The notes under the pieces were generated by a model. That model had not been told where the DNA came from. It saw nothing but the letters and a program-made list of their open reading frames with translations, and ran no database searches. 60,851 bases of DNA from positions 1-60,851 of the forward strand of contig CALVYT010000006.1 in the NCBI GenBank assembly GCA_944372345.1, in the 5' to 3' direction. Below, in pieces: positions 15,812 through 25,187 of the stretch (the first letter of the stretch is position 1; every line of letters begins with the position of its first letter). Made by a program: the position numbers and the translations under genes. Origin of the DNA: an uncultured Clostridia bacterium. Its GTDB lineage: Bacteria; Bacillota; Clostridia; Christensenellales; Pumilibacteraceae.

Positions 15812-18706
15812 ATGGCAAAAGAAGAATACGACGTACTTTCCGAAGCCGCCCTGCGCGTCACTGCCGACGCGGAAGCGCTTTCGGGAGATATAGGCAGGCA
15901 GCAGAGCCTGTTCGACTCGGTCGCCGTCAAACCCGCGACGGAGGAACTTTCCGAAATGAACGCCGCGGCGGAGGAACTCAACCGCTACGACGACTTTTCC
16001 GCGCTCAAAATAGCCCCTGCAAAATACGAGAACGGCAGCGGCACGGGCATATACGGCATCCGCCGCCGCGACGAAGTGCAGGGGATCGGCGGACCCATCA
16101 TACTCGAACACCAGAGCAGCGCGGCTCTGCGGTTCCTTCGCGAACTGCGCGGGTTCGGACTGCTCGCCGACGTGGTCGGCAGCGGCAAGACGTACGAAGC
16201 GGGCGTCGTGATCAGCGAACTCGCCGTGCGCGGCAACGTCAACTCGCTGCTCTTCGTCGTTCCCGCGCAGGTATACGATACCTGGACGGAAGTTATGGAA
16301 AAGCAGTTCGGGATGGGGGAGAACGTCCTGCTGCATATAGGCGGCGATCTCGCGGAAAGCGGCGTCCCGTGCGAAAAAGCGGGCGCGTTCCTGCGCCCGA
16401 CGCGCCCCGTCATCGTGACGACGGAGGATTTCGCGGCGTGGTCGGACTCCGCCGCGGCGTATCTGTTCGACGTCATCGTCGTGGACGAAGCGCACAACCT
16501 GTGCGCCGAGGGCGGCAAGTACGCGCGGGCGATGAAGATGCTCAGTATGCTGATGCAGACCAAGAAGAAGGCGGGCGCGACCTACTGCCTGCTGCTCACC
16601 GCGACGCCGCATACGGGCAACCTTGCGAATATGTACCGTCTGTGGTACTTTATCAGGGACAACGGCGGCACGCCGTCCGACTTCGACGAAAAGGACGACT
16701 CCGCGCGCACCGCGACGTACAGGACGGAAAAGCGGCACTATCTCGAAGACGTGTGCCGCGGCGCGACCACCGTCACGGAGTTCATAGGCAAAGTCAAGCT
16801 GCGCGAGGTGACTTCGGCAGGCGGCGACGCGTTCGCGAAATACCTGCGCAAAACGGGCGTAGACAAGCGCAAATACGATAAAAAGACGGAGAGCGAAAAG
16901 ATCGCTCTCGCGGACGGATTTCTCGACGAGCCGGGCAACGAGGCTCTGCGCGCCGCGGTGACGGCGCGCGTGGCGAGCGCGTACCACAACAACGTGCTGC
17001 GCCCGATAATGATAAGACAGGCGAAGAACCCGCTCGTCGAACGCAGAAAGAAGTTCGTGTTCAACAAGCTGTATCTGCCGACGGAAAAGCCGCTCGGCAA
17101 GGTGACGGTGGAGGCGGAGAACGCCGGCGAAGTGACTGTCGACCTCACGTCGCTGTCCGGCGAAGGGGAGATAACCTTCGGCGGCGAAACGATGACGACG
17201 GATAAGTTCCTCGCCGAATACGCGCGCTCCACGGCGGGGCACGACGGCGCGGCGCGCCCGAAGAGCGCGGTGTACGCAATGCTGATGCGCCGCCTGTTCC
17301 CGTATTTCTGCGACGAAACGGGGGATTTCCCCTCGTCGGTATTTGAGAAGAGCGGCTCTGCGGAGTACTATCTCGGCAGACTCGCCGCGGGCGACGCGGA
17401 GCGCACCCAGAAGACGGAAGTGGTGCCCGTGCCGTTCTCGGACGACCCGTTCGACCGCAAGCTCGCGGAAACGAAAAAAATACTGTCGCTGCACAAGGAC
17501 AAGCGCGTGCTCGTGTTCTTCGACTACGACCTGCCCAAGGACGAGTGCTACGCGGAGCGGTTCGCGGAGGAGATAAAGAAGGACGAGAAGTTCGCGTCCC
17601 GCATAGTGCTCGGGTCGCGCGCCAACTCGCGCGAGGCGGAGCGCAGGTTCAACGAAAAGGAAAACGCGGTGCTCGTCGTGCTCGATTCCGCGCTGACGGA
17701 AGGCGCCAACCTGCAGGCGTCCAATATCATAATCAACTTCCGGGTCACTCCGGACCCGCTGGCGATGGATCAGCGCATAGGACGCATATTCCGCCTCGGG
17801 CAGAGCAGCGACGTATATATATACTCGCTGGCGGAGATGAACGCCCTCGAAGGGTACGCGCTGATGTACTTCGCGGGGATAGGTCTGCTGTCCGCGGGCA
17901 GCGGCGACGCGACGATAATCTCGGGCAGCAACAGCGAGCGCATGGTCGCCGTGCGCTGCAAGGTGTGCGGCAACGTCCGTCTGTATTCGCTCGACGACTA
18001 CGAGGCGAAAAAGAAGAACGACGAGCTGTACTGCCGCCAGACCCCCGAGTGCATGACGAAGGACAGTCCCAAGGGCACGCGTATGGACGAGATCAGCGTG
18101 TGGGATTTCAGGTGCGACAACGAGAGCTGCGGAGCGACGTTCACGCGCTCCGTCGTACAGGAGGGGTATTTCTGTCTTTCGCGCACGACGGACGGCGGGA
18201 TAATGTGCAACAGCGGGGAGTCCGGCGACCGCAATTTCTACTGCCGCAAGATATGCGCCGTCGCGCATTGCAAAATGTTCCTCAGCGGCGCGAGAAAGGG
18301 CTGCGCCGCGCTTGCGAGATACAGGGAAAAGGGTTTGACGGTGAGCAACGCCGAACTGATGTACATATGCGAGTCCTGCCGCTGGTCGGACGTATGCTGC
18401 GGGCGGATAGACACCCGCGAGGACAGCGTGACGAGCTGCTCGACCTGCCCCGAAACGATGTGCAGTCCCAAGCCGGGCGTGATACGCTTCGACGGGGAGT
18501 GGGAGACGGACTGTCCCGTCTGCGCCGCGGAGGGCAGAAAGGGCAGGCTGCGCAAGGTCACCGCGCACACGTTCGCGGCGTACCTGCGCGCGTCCTGGAA
18601 CTTCAAGGCGGACAGGAGCGGCTTCTGCTACAACCTCGGGCGCGAAGTGCGCCGCGGCGCGGAAGTGCGCGACGTTCTGCGTATGGACAAGGAGAACGAG
18701 AGGTAA
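15812..18706 (+). CDS. SNF2-type superfamily 2 helicase with C-terminal cysteine-rich array
   Basis: A 964-residue protein. Motif I is GLLADVVGSGKTYEAG (Lys126), motif II VVDEAHNLC (DEAH 225-228), motif III LLLTATPHTGN, and motifs V/VI read TEGANLQASNIIINF and MDQRIGRIFRLGQ (from ~652). This is the RapA/SNF2 arrangement of dsDNA translocases. Residues ~715-960 hold at least eight Cys pairs (CKVC, CDNESC, CRKIC, CESC, CSTC, CPVC and others), suggesting several zinc ribbons that may read DNA or RNA. ATG 15812 is preferred to 15806 for its spacing from GAGGAG. It begins 13 nt after the Hsp70-like gene. Confidence 0.85.
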   Translation: MAKEEYDVLSEAALRVTADAEALSGDIGRQQSLFDSVAVKPATEELSEMNAAAEELNRYDDFSALKIAPAKYENGSGTGIYGIRRRDEVQGIGGPIILEHQSSAALRFLRELRGFGLLADVVGSGKTYEAGVVISELAVRGNVNSLLFVVPAQVYDTWTEVMEKQFGMGENVLLHIGGDLAESGVPCEKAGAFLRPTRPVIVTTEDFAAWSDSAAAYLFDVIVVDEAHNLCAEGGKYARAMKMLSMLMQTKKKAGATYCLLLTATPHTGNLANMYRLWYFIRDNGGTPSDFDEKDDSARTATYRTEKRHYLEDVCRGATTVTEFIGKVKLREVTSAGGDAFAKYLRKTGVDKRKYDKKTESEKIALADGFLDEPGNEALRAAVTARVASAYHNNVLRPIMIRQAKNPLVERRKKFVFNKLYLPTEKPLGKVTVEAENAGEVTVDLTSLSGEGEITFGGETMTTDKFLAEYARSTAGHDGAARPKSAVYAMLMRRLFPYFCDETGDFPSSVFEKSGSAEYYLGRLAAGDAERTQKTEVVPVPFSDDPFDRKLAETKKILSLHKDKRVLVFFDYDLPKDECYAERFAEEIKKDEKFASRIVLGSRANSREAERRFNEKENAVLVVLDSALTEGANLQASNIIINFRVTPDPLAMDQRIGRIFRLGQSSDVYIYSLAEMNALEGYALMYFAGIGLLSAGSGDATIISGSNSERMVAVRCKVCGNVRLYSLDDYEAKKKNDELYCRQTPECMTKDSPKGTRMDEISVWDFRCDNESCGATFTRSVVQEGYFCLSRTTDGGIMCNSGESGDRNFYCRKICAVAHCKMFLSGARKGCAALARYREKGLTVSNAELMYICESCRWSDVCCGRIDTREDSVTSCSTCPETMCSPKPGVIRFDGEWETDCPVCAAEGRKGRLRKVTAHTFAAYLRASWNFKADRSGFCYNLGREVRRGAEVRDVLRMDKENER

Positions 18707-18710
18707 GGCA

Positions 18711-20333
18711 ATGGCGATCGTTATAGGAAGGGATTACAAAGCGGCGTTCGACGGTATGTGCCGCCTGATCGCGGGCGGCTGCGCTCCCGACGGAGTTAAG
18801 CTGGAAAACGGGCGCATAGTCTGCGACGGCGGCGTGTTCGAATATTCGGACGCCGTCGCGGGGATAGACGTCACCGACGGGATGTCGGTGAAGATGAACG
18901 CGAAGGACGGCGCGAGCTGGTTCGCGTCGCTGCGCGGCGGCGCGCGGGCGGAGAGCGATCTCGCGCTGTGGAAAAAGCTTGTCAAATCGGTGGGCGACCA
19001 TTACCGCAGGAACTATTCGCTCGTCGACTACGGCACGGTCGCGGAAGAGCCGACGGAAGAGGCGCGCTCGCGTATGACCGACCTCGTCCTGCGGCTCGCG
19101 CAGATGTTCTATCCGAGCGACGAAGCGGAGATACGCGAACGCCGCGGCGGTATGGCGGACGTATACGGGCTGAACGTCAGAGCGGAGATGGGCAGCGGAG
19201 CGGGCGATCCCGTTCCCGTGCTCGGACGGCTGTATTTCCGTCGGACGGACAAAGGGCTCGTCCCGCTCGCGGGCGGCGACGCGCGCGAAGCGGAGGCGTT
19301 TACGGCTTCCGCCCGCGGCGCGAAGGACGCTAAAAAGAGCGCTTCTCTCGGCGGCGAGAGCAACGGCAAGACCATACTCGACGTGTTCGGCGCGCTGAAC
19401 GGGCTTGTCGGCGGGCGGACGGCGTTCTCGCTCGGCGAGTGCCTGTATTTCCCCGGCGAGCGCGACCGCAAAGAGCTGCGCGAACTCGTCGTCAAGCTCC
19501 CCGCGGGGGCGAATACGATAGAATGCACGCGGCTGGAAGTGCTCGGCATATTCCGTATGCGCCTGCCCGACAGCATTTTCGACGTATGCGAGGACGGCGT
19601 GCCCGTGCTTCGCGCCGTCATAAGCGCGACGGGCAAGGTCAGCCTTTACTGCGTCGCCTGCAACGCTCCGCTTATGGAAAACGGCAGGATATATTGCAGC
19701 GACGAGGAAGGCGATACCGTCATAGAGCTCGATAAGGACGAGGACGACCTCGGGCTGGGCGACGGCGACGTGGAATATATCCTCGCGCACAGCGCGTTCG
19801 GCGAGCATCTGATGCCGAACAGCTGCGTCGGCGTAAGCTGCCGCCGCCGCATATGCACCGCGCGGCAGGAAAATCTCGGGACGGAGGAGGAGCCGCGGCT
19901 CGCGTGCTCCGACTGTCCGTATCCCGAAGTCGTGTTCGTCACGCCCGACGGCAGGCGGCTGTATACGCCCGACCTCGCCTTCGCCCGCGACGCCATGACG
20001 CTCGTCCCGCGCTCGCAGACGGCGAAGTGCACCGTCTGCGGCAGGACGTTCACGGCGGAGTCGCTGCGCCGCGTCGGGACGGTCAGAACGTGCGCGTTCT
20101 GCACCCGCGCGTTCGCGGAGGCGGACGCGGATTCCGCGTCCGCGCGCAAGCTGTATAAGCGGTTTTCGGGCATGCTCGGATACGGCGTGCGGCTGCGGCA
20201 CATAGGTAAAAAGAAATACTGTTTCGACGACGACGACATCACGATGATGATGCTCGGCGACGACGTTTACATACTCGACAAGAGCGAAATGCGCTCCCGC
20301 GGGCGGATAGCGAAGCCGCGTAAAACGAACTGA
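18711..20333 (+). CDS. Cysteine-rich protein of unknown function, operon gene 3
   Basis: A 540-residue protein with no recognised family. The N-terminal ~300 residues are mixed alpha/beta. The C-terminal part has zinc-knuckle-like pairs: YCVACNAP...YCSD, SCRRRICTA...CSDCPYP, and CTVCGRTF...CAFCTRAF. It ends with a basic tail (RSRGRIAKPRKTN). It lies 4 nt after the SNF2 gene, and the two share the Cys-rich character, so they may be partners. A GAGAGGT ribosome binding site is present. Zinc binding is inferred from the CxxC spacing only. Confidence 0.6.
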   Translation: MAIVIGRDYKAAFDGMCRLIAGGCAPDGVKLENGRIVCDGGVFEYSDAVAGIDVTDGMSVKMNAKDGASWFASLRGGARAESDLALWKKLVKSVGDHYRRNYSLVDYGTVAEEPTEEARSRMTDLVLRLAQMFYPSDEAEIRERRGGMADVYGLNVRAEMGSGAGDPVPVLGRLYFRRTDKGLVPLAGGDAREAEAFTASARGAKDAKKSASLGGESNGKTILDVFGALNGLVGGRTAFSLGECLYFPGERDRKELRELVVKLPAGANTIECTRLEVLGIFRMRLPDSIFDVCEDGVPVLRAVISATGKVSLYCVACNAPLMENGRIYCSDEEGDTVIELDKDEDDLGLGDGDVEYILAHSAFGEHLMPNSCVGVSCRRRICTARQENLGTEEEPRLACSDCPYPEVVFVTPDGRRLYTPDLAFARDAMTLVPRSQTAKCTVCGRTFTAESLRRVGTVRTCAFCTRAFAEADADSASARKLYKRFSGMLGYGVRLRHIGKKKYCFDDDDITMMMLGDDVYILDKSEMRSRGRIAKPRKTN

Positions 20334-20344
20334 CGGAGGTAAGT

Positions 20345-23300
20345 ATGGCAAACGAAAACGAAAAATACAAACTTACCGAAAAGCGCGCGGGCAGTCCGAA
20401 AGCTCTGCTGTACGCGGCGACGGGGCTTGCCGTCGCGGCGGACGCGATCGTGCTCGCGTTTATCGCGACGGCGGTCGGCGAGGCGAAATTTTTCATCGCG
20501 CCCGCCCTTATGCTCGCGCTCGACATCGCTATGCTGCTGCTTTCGGCGTTCGGCAATTTCCGCTTTACTTACGGCTTTATCGCGGTGGGGATATACTGCA
20601 TAGGCGCTCCCGTGCTGATGGCGCTGACGGGCGTGCTCTGTACGGGCACGGCTTCGGGCGCGGTTATGACCGTCCCCGCGGTCGCATTGTGGATGACCGT
20701 CCACGCGCTCGCCGTGCTCGGCGTGCTCTCGGGCGCGCTGCATGCGGCGAAAATAGGCAGCCGTCCGCGCACCGCGCTGGTGGCGGCGGCAGTCGCTCTG
20801 CTCGCGGCGGGCATATGCGTATACGTCTGGTCGCTCGCGGCGGGCGGGTTCTTCGGTCAGGGCGCGGGAACGCGCGTTCTGACGTTCGAATACGACTCCG
20901 CGACGGACTCCTACGCCGTGACGGACATTCTCGACGGTCCCGGCAGTACGGTGGTAGTCCCGGAAAGTTTCGACGGCAAACCCGTTGCGTCGCTCGACTG
21001 CGCCGTGATGAAGGCGGAGGGCGTGGAGCGCGTCGAACTGCGCTGTTCGTCCGACGTGGCGCTGGAAAACCGCAGCGAACTCGCTTCGCTGACGGACGTG
21101 ACGATAGTCGCGGACAAGTCGGCGATAGACGACTTCCGCGAGCGGTTCTATTCGCTCGGACTGTTCGCCGCGGGCAACGCCATGATCCCCGACGGCGAGG
21201 GAGTGACCGCCTACGCGGTGTTCGACTACTCGCAGGAAACCTACGAGCAGGCGGGCGGAAAGGTTCTGCCCACCTGGACGGGATCGGACATCGCCGATTT
21301 TGACATTGCGGGCTATACGGACGCGGGCTTTTCCTACGCCGCCCATACCGACTGGCTGGACGACGAGGATCTGCACTGGTGCGTGACGAACAACGGCGGA
21401 TATATAATGCGTATGTTCTCGGACGACTCCGACGCTTCCGTCATAGACGCGAGCGTGTCCTTCGATAAGGTATATAAGATATATACGGCGGCGGACAACG
21501 ATGACGTGTTCGACGGCTACGAGGGAATGACGGCGGAAGCCGACGACGCGGACTGCGTATACACGGTCGCGTCCGAAGCGGACGGGCTGATAGGCAGCTG
21601 GACGCGCGACGGCTTCTCCGTCGTCTGGCACGAGGGCAGCGTGAACGGCTCCGCCGTGACCGACCTCGGCGCGCTGCTGTCCTCCGACGACTTGTATTTT
21701 AAGAGCGGCATAACGCTCGCCCCCGTCTGGGAGCTCAACGCGCCGACGGTCACGCTTCCCGCCTCGGCTTCCGTTATTTATGCCGACGACGTGACGATGA
21801 CGGCGAACGCCGCAGCCCCCGCGGCGGGCTTCGACCTGTCGTATGAATGGACGGCTCCTTCCTCGGGCGTAACGGAGAACGATTCCGCGTCGCCGTCGTC
21901 GTACTCGATGACGAACGTGCAGCCGGACGACGAAGGCGGCTATACCGTCAAAGTGACCGCGTCCGATCCCGACGTTACGTCGCTGACCTCGTCTGCAAGC
22001 GCGACGGTAAGACTCACCGTGCGGCAGCGCGAACTGACGTGGATCTGGACAATAGACGGCGAACAGTATACCGACCGCGCGTCCGTGACTTACGACGGCG
22101 AAGCGGTGGATGTGACGAACTCGTGCCGTGGTAACGTCAACGGCGACAATGTGCTCGGCAGCATATCCACAAATTACGGAAGCGGCGCAGTGCTTGACGC
22201 GGGCAGTTACATACTGACGGTCACGCTGCAAGGCGAAATGGCGGAAAAATACCGCATAGGCAATAACGGTATGTCGCTGACGGTGGATAAACGCCCGGTG
22301 ACCGTTTCCTGGTCGGGCGGCGATTCGTTCGTCTACGACGGAGAGAACCCGGAGATCACGGCTTCGGCATACGGCACAGGCAGGGAAGACTCCGTGCAAC
22401 TGCTTGCCGACCTCCCGCTGGAAAAAGACGCGGGCTCGTATGTCGCGCGCGCCTCGCTGCTCGGCGATTACGGGAAGAACTATACGATCTCGTCGGGGGC
22501 GGAATTAGATTATACCGTATCGCGCCGCACGATAACCGCGACGTGGAGCAGCGACGACGGCTTCGTCTATAACGGCGAGGGGCAGAGCGTAAAGGTGACG
22601 GCTCTTGCGAACTGCGTCGGCGGCGACGAAGCGACCGTGCTCGAACGGCTGACGTACAATGCCGCGGGAGTGGACGCGGGGCATTATACAGCGACGGCGA
22701 CGCTCGGAAACGACAGCGTATCGAAGAACTACACGTTCGCGGGCGGGCTGTCCGCCTCGGCGGGTTACGATATAGCGAAGCAGACGGTGACCTCTCTTGA
22801 ATGGGGGAGCACGTCGTTCGTCTACGACGGCAATGAGCATAAGGCGGAAGTCGTCGGGATAGTCGGCTGCGTGGAGGCGGAAGAGAACGCGCTCATAGCC
22901 GCGCTGACGTATAGCGGCGGCAGGACGAACGCGGGCTCCGGCACGACGACGGTCACCGTGCCGACGAACGGCGTATGGCGCAATTACACCTATTCGGGCT
23001 CGCGCACGCAGGAGTATTCGATAGCGAAGCGGCAGATAACCTCGCTCGAATGGGGAACGGACGCGTTCATTTATAACGGCGAAGAGCGCGGCGCGCGCGT
23101 TACGGGCATAAACGGAGCGGTCTCCGCCGACGAGGCAGAAATGCTCGCCGCGCTGACGTATGCGGGCGACGCAGCGAACGTCGGCTCGCATACGACGACG
23201 GTCACCGTACCGACGGACGGCGTATGGGCGAACTATAACTACACGGGCGTTTTGACGCACGGTTACACGATCGAAAAGCGCGCCGTCACCCTCGAATGGG

Positions 23301-24082
23301 GGAACGCGACGTTCGTCTATGACGGTAAGGAGCATAAGGCGGAAGTCGTCGGGATAGAAAACTGCGTGAGCGCGGAAGAGAGCGCGCTCATCGCCGCGCT
23401 GACGTATGACGGCGGCAGAACGGACGCGGGCTTTGGTCAGACGACGGCGATCGTTCCGTCCGGCGGCGTGTGGGACAACTACTCGTGCGCGGACGCGACC
23501 TGCACCGTGACGGTAGAAAAACTTGCGCTGACCGTGACGGCGATCGACGCGGAAAAGACGTATGACGGCGAAGCGTATGAGTTCGGCAAGACCGACTGGT
23601 CGCACGGCGCGCTCGCCGAGGGCGACGATATAGGCGAAGTGCTGACCGTGACGTTCGTCGGCGACGCGACAGGCAAGACGGACGCGGGGACGTATGCGTT
23701 CACCGTTTCCGTCACGCCGGGAGTTAAGGGCGGCAATTACGCCATAAGCGTGAGCTCCGCCGAACTGACGATAGCCCGCCGCGAGGTGACGATAAAAGCG
23801 CCGACGCTCGAAGGCGAAGCGGGAACGCCCTGCTCCGCGGACGGAAGCGATTGCGAAGTGACGAACGCGGTCGGCGGCGACGGAGAGGAGATGAAAGAGC
23901 AGCTTTCGCTGGCGTTCTCGCGCGGCGGCGAGACCGTGGAACGCGAGGACACGGCGGAAGCGGGCGAATATACCGTGACCCCCGTTATGAGCGCGGATGA
24001 CGAAGCGGCGTGGAGCAATTACGACATACGTTTCGAGCCGGGCTCGCTGACCGTGGCGGAAGCGGAAGGAGGTGCCGAATGA
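20345..24082 (+). CDS. Five-TM protein with a large extracellular Ig/MBG-repeat region, operon gene 4
   Basis: A 1245-residue protein. Five hydrophobic helices (about residues 20-168) put the rest outside the cell if the N-terminus is inside. Next come a beta-rich region with FDGKPVASL...VERVEL (leucine-rich-repeat surface-protein-like), an Ig-like domain (~460-560), then about seven repeats of ~85 residues, most with F(V/I)Y(D/N)G near the start and DAG or NAG in the middle. These resemble MBG-type bacterial adhesin repeats. There is no sortase motif. It is the only envelope protein in an operon of nucleotide-driven cytoplasmic proteins, 11 nt after gene 3, with GGAGG before the ATG. Confidence 0.75.
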   Translation: MANENEKYKLTEKRAGSPKALLYAATGLAVAADAIVLAFIATAVGEAKFFIAPALMLALDIAMLLLSAFGNFRFTYGFIAVGIYCIGAPVLMALTGVLCTGTASGAVMTVPAVALWMTVHALAVLGVLSGALHAAKIGSRPRTALVAAAVALLAAGICVYVWSLAAGGFFGQGAGTRVLTFEYDSATDSYAVTDILDGPGSTVVVPESFDGKPVASLDCAVMKAEGVERVELRCSSDVALENRSELASLTDVTIVADKSAIDDFRERFYSLGLFAAGNAMIPDGEGVTAYAVFDYSQETYEQAGGKVLPTWTGSDIADFDIAGYTDAGFSYAAHTDWLDDEDLHWCVTNNGGYIMRMFSDDSDASVIDASVSFDKVYKIYTAADNDDVFDGYEGMTAEADDADCVYTVASEADGLIGSWTRDGFSVVWHEGSVNGSAVTDLGALLSSDDLYFKSGITLAPVWELNAPTVTLPASASVIYADDVTMTANAAAPAAGFDLSYEWTAPSSGVTENDSASPSSYSMTNVQPDDEGGYTVKVTASDPDVTSLTSSASATVRLTVRQRELTWIWTIDGEQYTDRASVTYDGEAVDVTNSCRGNVNGDNVLGSISTNYGSGAVLDAGSYILTVTLQGEMAEKYRIGNNGMSLTVDKRPVTVSWSGGDSFVYDGENPEITASAYGTGREDSVQLLADLPLEKDAGSYVARASLLGDYGKNYTISSGAELDYTVSRRTITATWSSDDGFVYNGEGQSVKVTALANCVGGDEATVLERLTYNAAGVDAGHYTATATLGNDSVSKNYTFAGGLSASAGYDIAKQTVTSLEWGSTSFVYDGNEHKAEVVGIVGCVEAEENALIAALTYSGGRTNAGSGTTTVTVPTNGVWRNYTYSGSRTQEYSIAKRQITSLEWGTDAFIYNGEERGARVTGINGAVSADEAEMLAALTYAGDAANVGSHTTTVTVPTDGVWANYNYTGVLTHGYTIEKRAVTLEWGNATFVYDGKEHKAEVVGIENCVSAEESALIAALTYDGGRTDAGFGQTTAIVPSGGVWDNYSCADATCTVTVEKLALTVTAIDAEKTYDGEAYEFGKTDWSHGALAEGDDIGEVLTVTFVGDATGKTDAGTYAFTVSVTPGVKGGNYAISVSSAELTIARREVTIKAPTLEGEAGTPCSADGSDCEVTNAVGGDGEEMKEQLSLAFSRGGETVEREDTAEAGEYTVTPVMSADDEAAWSNYDIRFEPGSLTVAEAEGGAE

Positions 24083-25170
24083 AGTGCGTCAATCCCAAAT
24101 GCGGGAAAACGATAGAGCGTCCGCTCGAACTTTACGACGGCAGATGGGCTTGCCCGTATTGCAGGAGCATAGTGGGCGACGTGGTCGGCGAGGGCTTCCG
24201 GATCACGGCGGAGAACGAAATGCTGTTCACGCAGTCGGAGATATGCTTTCTGACGTGGCTGACGGCGGGCAGGGACGGCAGACGGGACAGGCATATGCTG
24301 GAAAACGCCGTGGAGCTGTGCCGCGAAGCCGCGCTTGCGGGACACCCGCGCGCGGCGATGAGAATGGGGTATTATTACGACAAGGACTTCGTCGAGGAGA
24401 ACAGGAGCGAAACGGCGCGCTGCCGCGTGGCTTATACCTATTACGCTTCGGTGTGCTTTAACGGCGGCTCGTCCGTGGACGCCGAACCAGGCGTGACCGC
24501 GCCCGACTGGAACAAGCTGCGTATCGAGGCGGCGAAGCTGCTGCTCGGTATGCTGTCCGCCACTCCCGCCGATTTCGACGCGATAGACACCTATTCGTTC
24601 GCGCGCAACAAGGCGAAAGCGGAGAGTATGTTCGGCAACCAGTTCGGCGCGATAAAGCGCGCGGCGGGGCAGTCGGAGTCGGACAGGGTAAAGGAGGTGC
24701 ACGATATGCTCGCGTCCTGCGCGGGCAAGGGGCGCATACCCGTGTTCGGGGTGTATTCGCTCGACGGCGACTCGCTGAAAGCGGTCGTGCGATACGGCGG
24801 CGGGGACTTTTACCGTCTCATCGAGCGCAGGAAAGTGCGCGTCGGAATATTCGTTGCGAACGGCGGGCGGCTGGGCGCGGCGGACAGGATCCAGATGCTG
24901 ACCAACCGCAGGCTCGTCGAAGCGACTCTCGAAGAGCTCGGCAGCGAGAAAGTATATATGTACTTCTTCGCTCTCCGCAAACAGCCGTCCGTTATGGACG
25001 CGCTCGAATCCCGCGGCGGGGAACTGCTGCGCGAACTGATAAACGGCGGACGCAAACCGTCCTACGTCTTTTACGACGACGACCTCGTTTACGCGGGGGC
25101 GAAGCGCGGCTCGTCCGTTAAAAAAGCGGTGAAAAATCTGATAAACGAAGCGGCGGAAGCCGAAGCGTGA
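24079..25170 (+). CDS. Zinc-ribbon protein with a Sel1-like helical segment, operon gene 5
   Basis: A 363-residue protein starting at ATG 24079, which overlaps the stop of the previous gene (ATGA) and has GGAGGT upstream. The N-terminal zinc ribbon is CVNPKCGK...WACPYCRS (residues 3-32). Residues ~75-105 (LCREAALAGHPRAAMRMGYYY) look like one Sel1/TPR-type repeat, a protein-interaction motif. The C-terminal half (RKVRVGIFVANGGRLG to the end) is alpha/beta and unassigned. It has no catalytic motif, so an adaptor role is likely. Confidence 0.6.
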   Translation: MKCVNPKCGKTIERPLELYDGRWACPYCRSIVGDVVGEGFRITAENEMLFTQSEICFLTWLTAGRDGRRDRHMLENAVELCREAALAGHPRAAMRMGYYYDKDFVEENRSETARCRVAYTYYASVCFNGGSSVDAEPGVTAPDWNKLRIEAAKLLLGMLSATPADFDAIDTYSFARNKAKAESMFGNQFGAIKRAAGQSESDRVKEVHDMLASCAGKGRIPVFGVYSLDGDSLKAVVRYGGGDFYRLIERRKVRVGIFVANGGRLGAADRIQMLTNRRLVEATLEELGSEKVYMYFFALRKQPSVMDALESRGGELLRELINGGRKPSYVFYDDDLVYAGAKRGSSVKKAVKNLINEAAEAEA

Positions 25171-25187
25171 CATAAGGAGGAGAAACA

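Noticed and set aside
15761..18568. 935-codon open frame on the minus strand opposite the SNF2 helicase
   Set aside because: It is the antisense shadow of a gene with clear helicase motifs; its translation is Arg/Ala/His-rich with no family, as expected from GC-rich codon use.
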